64,000 bases of DNA from Microbulbifer sp. TB1203 (lineage in GTDB: Bacteria > Pseudomonadota > Gammaproteobacteria > Pseudomonadales > Cellvibrionaceae). Position 1 is the first letter of the stretch. Each line of letters starts with the position of its first letter. Position numbers and translations under genes: made by a program. The DNA lies in contig NZ_CP116899.1 in the NCBI RefSeq assembly GCF_030997045.1, positions 2,553,501-2,617,500 of the forward strand, read 5' to 3'. Positions 15,687-22,521 of this stretch are shown piece after piece. The notes under the pieces were generated by a model that was not told the DNA's origin, searched no databases, and worked only from the letters and a program-made list of their open reading frames with translations.

Positions 15687-18482
15687 ATGGACAGATCCCA
15701 CCTATCCCGGGCAATGAAGGGTGCAATAGCGGCCACGACCGTCTCCACCAGCTTTGCCACTTTATCCTTTGCCCAGGAATTGGAGGAAGTCGTGGTCACC
15801 GGCACACGCATACAGCGCGCCACCGATGCCACCAGCGCCACTCCAATCAGTGTTTTCGACGCCTCGACGCTGGAAAACTCCGGAGAGACCACCCTGGAGG
15901 ACTTCCTCCAAGAGCTTCCGTCCATGACCGGCGGCCAGTTGGGTCAATCGGTGAACAACGGCAACCCCGGTTTGGCCACGGTATCCTTGCGCGGTCTGGG
16001 CTCCCAGCGCACCCTGGTGCTGCTGAACGGCCGCCGGCTGGTATCGGCGGGTACCGACACCGGCACCGTGGATCTGAACACCATTCCCATATCCATCATC
16101 GAGCGGATCGAGATCCTGAAAAGCGGCGCCTCCTCCATTTACGGTTCCGACGCCATTGCCGGTGTGGTCAACATCATCACCAAGAAGGATTTCGAGGGAG
16201 CGCAGCTTCGCGCCGACTACGGCATCACTGACGAGAGCGACGGCGAGCAGTGGCTGGCAGCCATGACTTTCGGCGCCGACACGGAGAAGGGGCATGTGAT
16301 GTTGAACGTGGAGTACAGCAAGCGGGACGATATATTCCAGGGCGAGCGAAGTTTTTCCGACTGCCCGCTGGCCGAATCCGGCGGCACCCTCTTCTGCGCC
16401 GGCAGTGGTACCACCACACCGGGGCATATGTTCACAACCGATGGCCAAAGCCTGATCCTGGACCCCGTTACCGGAATCGTGCGGGATTACAGCGCCGCTA
16501 CCGATGCGTTCAATTACGCCCAGTTCAGCTATCTGGTCACCCCCCAGGAAGTTTTCAGCATCTACGGCTACGGCACCCATGAACTGTGGGATATCAAGGA
16601 CGTCACCACAATCAACGCCTTCACTGAATTGCTCTACGCCAACCGCCAGTCGGACCAGCTGCTGGCCGCCGAGGGCACCTTCTGGATTCCGTTTGTCCCC
16701 GCAAGCCATCCCGACTACCCCCCGGTCGGAGGTGAAGGTGTATTCGTGGCGCGCCGCCTGGCGGAGACCGGCGGCCGCTCCTTTACCCAGGACCTCAGCA
16801 CCTGGCGCGGCGTGGTCGGGTTCGACGGCGAGTGGTGCAATGAATGGCTCTGGGATATCTCCTATACCTATGCGCGCTGGGTCGATCCACAGATAGACCG
16901 CGGCCGCGCCAACCAGCCGCGTTTCGATACCTTGCTCGGCTCCATCAATCCAGAAACTGGGGAACTGGTTGCTCCCGTATGTGACCCAACTGGAACGCTC
17001 GGTGGCGACACCGCGTGTCCCGGACTCTGGAACCCCTTTGAATCCGGCACCCTGACCCAGGAAATGCAAGACTACGCCCTGGTCACCAACTCGCCGGTGG
17101 AAAAGGAAACCCTGCGCAGCTTCCAGGCCAACCTCATCGGCGACTTCGGTGACTTCGCCCTCACCAGCGAGCCCTGGCAGTGGGCGGCGGGCTATGAGCA
17201 CCGCTCCGAATCGGTCGAAGTCACCGCAGATGGCGCCGCCGAGTTGGGGCAAATCTACTTCGTGCAGGGCACCTCTTGGAGTGCCAGCTACGACGTGGAC
17301 GAAGTCTACGCCGAGCTGCGCGCCCCACTGATGGAGGGCCAGCCCTGGGTAGACCTGCTGGCCGCGGAACTCTCCGTCCGCTACTCCGACTACAACACCA
17401 TCGGCAGCGACACTACCGCTGGCGTCGTGCTGGAATATGCACCGTTCGAACAACTGCGCTTCCGCGGCAGCTACAACCAGGGCTTCCGCGCGCCCGGTCT
17501 CGACGATCTCTTCAGCCCCCCGGTACTGTCAGCGGAGGTCTACACCGACCCCTGCTTCGAGTTTAACGCGCCGGGCGTAAGCCCGGTCGTCCGGGCGAAC
17601 TGTCTGGCGGACGGCGTCGATCCGGACAACGAGAACCTGGCATCCCCCCAGGCCACCGGTTTTTTCGCCGGCAACCCCGACCTGGACAAGGAAACATCCG
17701 ATAGCTGGACCCTGGGCGTAGTCTGGACTCCCACCTTTGTGGAAGACCTCAGTTTTACCCTGGACTACTTCAAAATCGAAGTGGACGATGCCATCGGCAC
17801 TTTTACCACCAACCAGATAGTGGATACCTGCTACAACAGCCCCGGCTTCTCCAGCGAGACCTGCGACCTGATCCTCGGCCCGGAGGCAGTGGGTCAGTTC
17901 CCGGGTACCGACGGCCCGCGGCGTGCCGCCAACGGCACCATCGCCGGGCAGGCACTCATTACGCAGAACATCTCCACCTTCGAGACCGATGGCGCCGACC
18001 TGGGCGCCTTCTACAGCATGGACTTTGCCGGCGGCACCGTGACATTCGAGGGCATTGCCACCTGGCTCCACGAGTGGGAATTCCAGGCCAGCGAATTCGA
18101 CCCGAAAATCGACCTGGCCGGCAAGTTCGGCGCAGACCCGGTCACCACCCGAATCGCCGCCTTCCCGGAATGGAAGCTCTACCTGAGCGCGGACTACGAA
18201 GCAGAGTACTGGAGCCTAGGCACCACCGTGCGCATGGAAGGGGAAGTGGACGATATCAATCCCGATCCCGCAGACCTGTCCACCCATGTGGACAGCATCT
18301 GGTACCAGGACCTGCGCGCCAGCTACTTCTGCTGGGAGAACGTGGAAATCTCCGGCGGTATCCGCAACGTCTGGAACCAGCAGCCCCCCTACGTCACCAA
18401 CTACGACGACATGAACACCCTGCCGCTGAACTACGACACCGTGGGCCGCTTCTTCTTTGGCAGCGTGACCCTGAGGTTCTAA
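15687..18482 (+). CDS. TonB-dependent receptor
   Basis: A 931-residue outer-membrane receptor without an STN domain. The start chosen is the ATG at 15687, seven bases after AGGAGA; a GTG six bases upstream is in frame. The signal peptide ends near ATLSFAQ. The TonB box is EEVVVTGTRIQR, then the plug (SLRGLGSQRTLVLLNGRRLV; SGASSIYGSDAIAGVVNIIT) and the barrel ending in SVTLRF. A Cys pair lies in the loop after FRAPGLDDLF (DPCFEFN to ANC). It follows the STN receptor by 238 bp on the same strand. The decayed piece at 22004-22259 resembles the last 60 codons of this gene, so a close paralogue once lay downstream. The substrate is not identifiable. Confidence 0.92.
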   Translation: MDRSHLSRAMKGAIAATTVSTSFATLSFAQELEEVVVTGTRIQRATDATSATPISVFDASTLENSGETTLEDFLQELPSMTGGQLGQSVNNGNPGLATVSLRGLGSQRTLVLLNGRRLVSAGTDTGTVDLNTIPISIIERIEILKSGASSIYGSDAIAGVVNIITKKDFEGAQLRADYGITDESDGEQWLAAMTFGADTEKGHVMLNVEYSKRDDIFQGERSFSDCPLAESGGTLFCAGSGTTTPGHMFTTDGQSLILDPVTGIVRDYSAATDAFNYAQFSYLVTPQEVFSIYGYGTHELWDIKDVTTINAFTELLYANRQSDQLLAAEGTFWIPFVPASHPDYPPVGGEGVFVARRLAETGGRSFTQDLSTWRGVVGFDGEWCNEWLWDISYTYARWVDPQIDRGRANQPRFDTLLGSINPETGELVAPVCDPTGTLGGDTACPGLWNPFESGTLTQEMQDYALVTNSPVEKETLRSFQANLIGDFGDFALTSEPWQWAAGYEHRSESVEVTADGAAELGQIYFVQGTSWSASYDVDEVYAELRAPLMEGQPWVDLLAAELSVRYSDYNTIGSDTTAGVVLEYAPFEQLRFRGSYNQGFRAPGLDDLFSPPVLSAEVYTDPCFEFNAPGVSPVVRANCLADGVDPDNENLASPQATGFFAGNPDLDKETSDSWTLGVVWTPTFVEDLSFTLDYFKIEVDDAIGTFTTNQIVDTCYNSPGFSSETCDLILGPEAVGQFPGTDGPRRAANGTIAGQALITQNISTFETDGADLGAFYSMDFAGGTVTFEGIATWLHEWEFQASEFDPKIDLAGKFGADPVTTRIAAFPEWKLYLSADYEAEYWSLGTTVRMEGEVDDINPDPADLSTHVDSIWYQDLRASYFCWENVEISGGIRNVWNQQPPYVTNYDDMNTLPLNYDTVGRFFFGSVTLRF

Positions 18483-18490
18483 CCCTTTCG

Positions 18491-18516
18491 GCCCCGCCCA
18501 GCCGGGCGAGGTTTTT
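18491..18516 (+). terminator. Rho-independent terminator after the second TonB receptor
   Basis: GCCCCGCCC pairs with GGGCGAGG across a short loop (one C-A mismatch) and is followed by GTTTTT. It begins eight bases after the stop codon. Confidence 0.75.
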
Positions 18517-18579
18517 CTACCTCAAGTTTCAGAGTTCGGATCGAGGCACCGCCCCGCCCTGGTACTGCTGAGTGCCGGC

Positions 18580-18657
18580 TGTGGGAGCCTGCCCTGCAGG
18601 CGAATAGCGGCGTTGCCATTTGCTACCACCTTTTAGCCTGCAGGGCAGGCTCCCACA
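18580..18657. repeat. Palindromic repeat, GTGGGAGCCTGCCCTGCAGGC type
   Basis: TGTGGGAGCCTGCCCTGCAG at the left is matched by its perfect reverse complement ending CTCCCACA at the right, with arms of 22 bp and a loop of about 34 nt. It marks the boundary between the receptor operon and the toxin-antitoxin island. Confidence 0.85.
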
Positions 18658-18778
18658 GGGTGCAGTTTCGAGGCTCAATAGCATTGGAGTGGATTCCGCG
18701 AACTCCCAAACTAATCGCTTTGAGGACCAGCGCCCTGAAGATATACTTTTGGGGAAAGGTATATCCAGAAGGTAACTC

Positions 18779-19009
18779 ATGCAGGTATCCAAGTGGGGCA
18801 ACAGCTTGGCGATTCGTCTGCCAGCTTCGGTAGTGGAAGCATTGGAATTGCACGAAGGCGACGATATAGAAGTCGTCATTGCCGAAAAACGGGTTTTCGA
18901 GATCAGGAAGAAACCGAACCGCCGGGAACTCCTGGCACGGCTACACAAGTTCCGTGGCAAGTTGCCGCCGGATTTCATCTTCGACCGGGAGGAGGCCAAT
19001 GCCCGCTGA
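18779..19009 (+). CDS. VapB-type antitoxin, AbrB/MazE/SpoVT fold
   Basis: A 76-residue DNA-binding antitoxin. The N-terminal swapped-hairpin motif is clear: MQVSKWGNSLAIRLPASVVE, then LELHEGDDIEVVIAEKRVFEI. The C-terminus (RELLARLHKFRGKLPPDFIF) is the toxin-neutralising tail. AAGGTAACTC lies just upstream of the ATG. It overlaps the downstream PIN-domain toxin by 11 bp. Pairs of this kind repress their own promoter. The AT-richer stretch at 18740-18778 contains an AAGGTATATCC direct repeat that could hold the operator. Confidence 0.9.
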   Translation: MQVSKWGNSLAIRLPASVVEALELHEGDDIEVVIAEKRVFEIRKKPNRRELLARLHKFRGKLPPDFIFDREEANAR

Positions 19010-19421
19010 CCCGTTCATCGACTCCAATGTGCTGATCTACCTACTCTCCGCCGATACGGACAAGGCAGGCCGGGCCGAGGCCATCCTGCGCAGAGGTGCA
19101 GTAATCAACGTCCAGGTGCTGAACGAAATCACCAATGTCATGCGCCGCAAGCTCGCCATGCCCTGGCCTGAGGTCAATGAGTTTGTGGCGCTGATTCGCT
19201 CACTGTGCCCCACCAAATCTCTCACCCCGGAAGTGCACGACCGCGGCAGGTCGATTGCCGAACGGTACAATCTGAGCGTATACGACGCCATGATCGTCTC
19301 TGCGGCCCTGGCCGCCGGATGCGACACGCTCTACTCAGAAGACATGCACCACAGTCTACTGGTGGAAAAGCAGTTGCGAGTCCGCAATCCCTTTTCCCCC
19401 GGCCAAATGTCCGAGAGGTGA
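18999..19421 (+). CDS. VapC-type PIN domain ribonuclease toxin
   Basis: A 140-residue PIN-domain endoribonuclease. The acidic metal-binding residues are in place: FIDSNVLIYLL (first Asp), NEITNVMRRK (Glu), and YNLSVYDAMIVSAALAAGCD and LYSEDMHH (later Asp residues). The start is the ATG at 18999 (MPADPFIDSN), inside the antitoxin gene and after a GGGAGGAGG ribosome-binding site; reading further upstream would be in a different frame of the antitoxin. Length is typical. The full catalytic set suggests an active toxin. A nuclease gene follows after 9 bp, so the three may be one transcript. Confidence 0.93.
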   Translation: MPADPFIDSNVLIYLLSADTDKAGRAEAILRRGAVINVQVLNEITNVMRRKLAMPWPEVNEFVALIRSLCPTKSLTPEVHDRGRSIAERYNLSVYDAMIVSAALAAGCDTLYSEDMHHSLLVEKQLRVRNPFSPGQMSER

Positions 19422-19430
19422 CACCCCGCC

Positions 19431-20168
19431 ATGCTAATCACCGTCGACCACCGCGAGCAGTCACCGGCCCTGTTGGACGAACTGCGCAGACAGAACATCT
19501 ACATAGAGCGCGCACCGCTGCCCCTGGGCGACTACCGCGTGGGCGACCAGTTGCTGTTCGAACGCAAAACCGTCGCCGACCTGCGGCTGTCCCTTGCGGA
19601 CGGCCGTCTGTTCGATCAGGCGCGCCGTCTCTACCACTGGCGCGCGCAGCAGCCGGACCGCCGCGTCGCGCTGATCGTCGAAGGGCGCGTGCAACCGCCG
19701 GGCGTTGGCCAACGGGAAAGGCGTATCCTGCAGGGTGCATTGGTGAAGATCGCCCTCCTCTGGGACATTCCACTGTTGCGTACACTGCTGCCTGAGGAGA
19801 GCGCCAGGGTGATGCTCTACGCAGCCCGCCAGCACGGGCACGGCAAATTGCAGGCGCCGCTGCCCGCGCTTTCCTGCCCCAATGAAACGCTGGGCCCCCG
19901 GACCGGGGACAAGCATCTGGTGCAGCTCCGGCTGCTGCAGTCCATCCCGGGCATAGGCCCACACCGGGCCAGGGCTCTGCTCGCCCGCTTCGGCAGCATA
20001 ACCGCGATACTGAACGCTGAGGAAAGCGAGCTGGACGCAGTGGAAAACCTCGGCAGGGAACTGGCGCGGCGAATCCGCTGGCTGGTGAGCGAAGCGCCGG
20101 GGATCTATCGGGCGGCCGCCTCCCATATCTCGTCAGGTAGACACGGTTGCCTCTTGTACCAAACATGA
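19431..20168 (+). CDS. ERCC4 (XPF-type) nuclease domain protein with helix-hairpin-helix
   Basis: A 245-residue predicted structure-specific DNA nuclease. The N-terminus has the XPF/ERCC4 active-site order: VDHRE (residues 5-9), GDY (33-35), ERKTVAD (44-50, containing the catalytic ERK-x3-D) and DGRLFDQARRL (57-67). A helix-hairpin-helix tandem follows at about 168-217 (LLQSIPGIGPHRARALLARF). This is the minimal archaeal XPF/Mus81 layout without a helicase. The gene starts 9 bp after the VapC stop and ends 32 bp before the DUF1778 antitoxin. Cofactor, partner and biological role in bacteria are not known to me. Defence, plasmid or phage interference, or flap/fork processing are all possible. 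Confidence 0.88.
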   Translation: MLITVDHREQSPALLDELRRQNIYIERAPLPLGDYRVGDQLLFERKTVADLRLSLADGRLFDQARRLYHWRAQQPDRRVALIVEGRVQPPGVGQRERRILQGALVKIALLWDIPLLRTLLPEESARVMLYAARQHGHGKLQAPLPALSCPNETLGPRTGDKHLVQLRLLQSIPGIGPHRARALLARFGSITAILNAEESELDAVENLGRELARRIRWLVSEAPGIYRAAASHISSGRHGCLLYQT

Positions 20169-20200
20169 CAACCAATGAGCACACATCCAATGGTGTAACT

Positions 20201-20491
20201 ATGGCTGCAGCTAAAGTGACTGCCGCTCGTACGGCCAGGCTAGGCCTTCGTGCCACTGCGGAGCAGGAAACCGTGCTGCGCAGAGCCGCAGAAGTGGCCC
20301 ATAAGTCACTTACGGATTTCATCCTGGACAGCGCCTGCCGGGCAGCAGAGCAGACCTTGCTTGACCAGCGCCTATTCATGGTTTCGGGGGGTCAGTATCA
20401 AGCCTTGCTGGATCTGCTCGAACAGCCTGCGCAGGAAAATCCGGGGTTAAGAGACCTCTTTTCACATCGATCGCCCTGGGAAGTCCGATGA
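20201..20491 (+). CDS. DUF1778 (TacA-like) ribbon-helix-helix antitoxin
   Basis: A 96-residue antitoxin of the DUF1778 family. The motif ARLGLRATAEQETVLRRAAE, then KSLTDFILDSACRAAEQTL, is typical, and a QYQALLDLLEQP tail follows. The start at 20201 (MAAAKVTAARTARLG) gives the usual family length; upstream in-frame starts at 20165 and 20147 are possible. Its stop overlaps the next start by four bases (ATGA), as in intact DUF1778-GNAT operons. The GNAT partner is truncated by transposon-like DNA, so this antitoxin is now an orphan. Confidence 0.88.
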   Translation: MAAAKVTAARTARLGLRATAEQETVLRRAAEVAHKSLTDFILDSACRAAEQTLLDQRLFMVSGGQYQALLDLLEQPAQENPGLRDLFSHRSPWEVR

Positions 20492-20613
20492 CCCTATGTG
20501 CACCGGAACCCCTATCTAATAATCATCAATTAGATGCCTTTGACTGCGGCAAACCCACTCTGAATGAATGGCTATGCCAAATGACTGGGGGCGGCACAAT
20601 TCATAGCGCGGTA
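20488..20613 (+). pseudogene. Truncated GNAT acetyltransferase toxin (TacT-like), N-terminal fragment only
   Basis: The first 30 codons read MTLCAPEPLSNNHQLDAFDC, then GKPTLNEWL, the usual opening of DUF1778-linked GNAT toxins that acetylate aminoacyl-tRNA. Similarity stops after EWL at about 20580-20613, where an IS256-like end begins. A normal toxin has about 160-170 residues and needs the acetyl-CoA loop, which is absent. The reading frame continues to 21054 only as noise across the relic and the antisense PIN gene. Confidence 0.8.
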
Positions 20614-20788
20614 GTGTTCAGAATTCTGTGTCATTTCTTTACCATACGCAAAAAAGAGATGACTCATGACCAAACCTACATTCGACATGGATGCCGCTGT
20701 CAAGGCGCTGCATTATCGAAAGTTCGATCCGGCCCCGACCCAGCCATCCCCGGCGGGTCGCCAACCCGCACAAAGCAGCGCTTTGTAA
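20614..20788 (+). mobile_element. IS256-family-like relic: left end plus transposase start
   Basis: GTGTTCAGAATTCTGTGTCA at 20614-20633 looks like an IS end. It is followed at 20666 by ATG reading MTKPTFDMDAAVKALHYRKF, the N-terminal signature of IS256-family transposases. The frame stops after 40 codons at 20788 and similarity is lost after about residue 20. No right end is seen nearby. The piece interrupts the GNAT toxin gene. Family assignment rests on the 15-residue start motif and on the position of the terminal sequence. Confidence 0.6.
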
Positions 20789-20872
20789 GCGCGCAGGCTG
20801 GCCCTGCAACGGTAGCGCAACCCTATCCTCCTAATCCCGCCCGCTCGGCTGGGGCTTTCTCTCTCGCTGAAC

Positions 20873-21286
20873 TCAGCGGTCGGAGCTATCTACATAATCA
20901 GTCAGCAACACGACCGTTTCCGGGAAAGCACTGGCCAGTCTCTTGTCCATGGTCACCATGGGAGCCCTCAGGCTCGCTGCCAACGCCACAAACTCGCAAT
21001 CGTAGGCCGAGCAACTGCTTTTGTTTACAAGAGACAGTACATCCAGAGATGTGACCTCATATTCCTTCCCGCTCAGAAGATCCTCCATCTCCGCCTGCAC
21101 AGCGAGGGCCTCCTCGAAACTGACCAGAGACTTGCGTATATAGAGCGCCAGGACATTGCGAAACTCGCTGCGCCAAAGCGCAGGTGCAACCCATTCCGAC
21201 TCCCTCAGCAACAACTGTTCAGCCTGGGGCGTATAAGGTGAAGGCAAAGCCAAATAGGTGATGACATTGGTGTCGGCAACAATCAC
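20873..21286 (-). CDS. PIN domain (VapC/FitB-like) ribonuclease toxin
   Basis: A 137-residue PIN-domain protein. The catalytic acids are visible: MIVADTNVITYLAL (Asp5), LWRSEFRNVLALY (Glu), SAYDCEFVALAASL (Asp) and MVTMDKRLAS (Asp). The start overlaps the upstream antitoxin stop by four bases. It is on the opposite strand from the VapBC pair at 18779 and unrelated to it beyond the fold, so the island holds two independent PIN toxins. All four acidic positions are intact, consistent with an active endoribonuclease. Confidence 0.92.
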   Translation of the reverse strand: MIVADTNVITYLALPSPYTPQAEQLLLRESEWVAPALWRSEFRNVLALYIRKSLVSFEEALAVQAEMEDLLSGKEYEVTSLDVLSLVNKSSCSAYDCEFVALAASLRAPMVTMDKRLASAFPETVVLLTDYVDSSDR

Positions 21287-21525
21287 GGCCTCCCCCTTTC
21301 AATGGCCTCCCGGATTTCCTCGACTGAAACGGCATCGGAGTCGAATCGCGGGCGTTTACTCCGCAATCTGACCAAACGTTCCTCTGGAGTTACCTTCCTG
21401 GGGACAAGCACCAGTTCCAAACAACTGATCAACTCGCTGTTGATGGAGCGGTGATGCGCTTGCGCAGATTCCTTCAAGCGCCGATATAGATCGTCTGGAA
21501 TATTCTTAAGCGTTACAGTAGCCAT
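21283..21525 (-). CDS. Ribbon-helix-helix antitoxin (FitA/Arc-like)
   Basis: An 80-residue antitoxin. The N-terminal Arc-type motif MATVTLKNIPDDLYRRLKES, then AHHRSINSELISCLE, binds DNA as a dimer; the C-terminal helix (SVEEIREAIERGRP) should mask the PIN toxin. The ATG at 21525 is preceded by GGAGG at good spacing; an upstream in-frame ATG at 21585 has none. A TATGGAACCATTATGGTTCCA-like imperfect palindrome lies at 21540-21560, just before the gene, and could be the autoregulatory operator. Confidence 0.9.
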   Translation of the reverse strand: MATVTLKNIPDDLYRRLKESAQAHHRSINSELISCLELVLVPRKVTPEERLVRLRSKRPRFDSDAVSVEEIREAIERGRP

Positions 21526-21599
21526 AGCCACACCTCCATACACAATGGAACCATTATGGTTCCACCCTGGATGAAACACAAACAAGGCTTGTGGCCACC

Positions 21600-21671
21600 A
21601 GTTTGACGCTTAACGTTATTCGATATACTCCGGATGGCCCAGCAGATGTGGCCATCGAGGATTACCACTGA
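21600..21671 (+). pseudogene. HigB toxin remnant, C-terminal tail only
   Basis: Reading in frame into a TGA at 21669 gives LNVIRYTPDGPADVAIEDYH. This matches the end of HigB/RelE-type toxins, which typically finish with a GPxDVEIxDYH stretch immediately before HigA. The next gene is HigA, 10 bp downstream, in the normal higBA order. No further HigB coding sequence is found upstream, where the oppositely oriented ribbon-helix-helix gene begins. The toxin therefore appears to be deleted except for about 20 codons. Confidence 0.75.
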
Positions 21672-21681
21672 GGAGGTAAAT

Positions 21682-21984
21682 ATGTTCAACAGCGGCATAC
21701 GCCCCATCCACCCGGGCGAAATCCTGCGCGAGGACTACCTGGTCCCGCTGGGCATAAGCGCCAATGCACTGGCAAAGGCGCTGCATGTGCCGGCGCCGCG
21801 CATCAACGACATAGTTAGGGAGAGGCGCGGCATAACCGCGGATACGGCCATGCGTCTGGCCCGCTACTTCGATACCACCCCACAGCTCTGGATGACTCTG
21901 CAAGCTGAATACGACCTGCGGGTCGCACAGATCGAGCGAGCGGATCAAATCGCCAGGGAAGTGGCCCCTCGCCAAGTGGCGTGA
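21682..21984 (+). CDS. higA: HigA family addiction-module antitoxin
   Basis: A 100-residue XRE-type helix-turn-helix protein. The family-specific opening MFNSGIRPIHPGEILREDYL, the HTH (ISANALAKALHVPAPRINDI, then VRERRGITADTAMRLARYF) and DTTPQLWMTLQAEYDL are all characteristic of HigA. The ATG at 21682 follows AGGAGG at seven bases. The HigB partner is reduced to a tail just upstream, so this is an orphan antitoxin or a free-standing repressor. The TBDT relic begins 20 bp after the stop codon. Confidence 0.92.
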   Translation: MFNSGIRPIHPGEILREDYLVPLGISANALAKALHVPAPRINDIVRERRGITADTAMRLARYFDTTPQLWMTLQAEYDLRVAQIERADQIAREVAPRQVA

Positions 21985-22003
21985 CCCCTCCCTCGAGACC
22001 GCC

Positions 22004-22259
22004 GAGGTGAATCTGAGCATCAGCCATGTCTGCCAGGAGAAGATGGAGACCTCCGGAGGCATCCGACGCCCGGAACCGGCAACTCCCTAAGTCCGGCCTA
22101 AGTCCAATACATCGAGTCAAAACTTCCCTCCCCTGTGGGAGCCAGCCTTGCTGGCGAATAGAGGGCAGATAGCACTGATTCAATCGTCTGCAAGGCGGGC
22201 TCTTGAACTACGACGCCATAGGCCGTTTCTTCTACGGCATCGTGACTCTCCGGTTCTAG
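22004..22259 (+). pseudogene. Decayed 3' end of a TonB-dependent receptor gene
   Basis: Two pieces align with the last 60 codons of the receptor ending at 18482. The first, from 22004, reads EVNLSISHVCQEKMETSGGI, against YQDLRASYFCWENVEISGGI in the intact gene. The second, 22200-22259, reads LLNYDAIGRFFYGIVTLRF then stop, against PLNYDTVGRFFFGSVTLRF. Between them lies a degenerate GTGGGAGCC palindrome and frame-disrupted DNA. No N-terminal receptor sequence is present upstream. The piece is best explained as what remains of a tandem receptor copy after toxin-antitoxin DNA replaced the rest. Confidence 0.8.
22135..22202. repeat. Degenerate GTGGGAGCCAGCC palindromic repeat
   Basis: The left arm GTGGGAGCCAGCCTTGCTGG is well preserved; the right arm (TCTGCAAGGCGGGCTC) is eroded. 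It interrupts the receptor relic. Confidence 0.65.
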
Positions 22260-22521
22260 CCCCCTCCGGTCCTTCCCACCCCGAACGGGGCGTCCTTATC
22301 TCTCCTCGCACCCTCAAATTGATTAAAAAACACACAAAACAAACCTCCCAAACCTGACATTGCGAAGTTAAAGAAAAAAAATGCGATTTTTTTGAGGGGA
22401 CCATCGTCCCAGCCGTCAATAGCAGTGTTGGGAGGGAAGTGGCTACTTGGGGGTAGCCGCTTCTAAACATCGCCATTTGTGGCAAAACACTATAAATCCA
22501 ACGATCAAGAGAGGATTTACA

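Noticed and set aside
20789..20872. Right end of the IS256-like element before the second PIN toxin
   Set aside because: No inverted copy of the 20614-20633 terminal sequence is found, so the element's other end is not present here.
18483..22521. Integrase-mediated genomic island with attachment sites
   Set aside because: No integrase, tRNA gene or matching direct repeats at the borders; the receptor similarity at the two sides is protein-level and diverged, not an att duplication.
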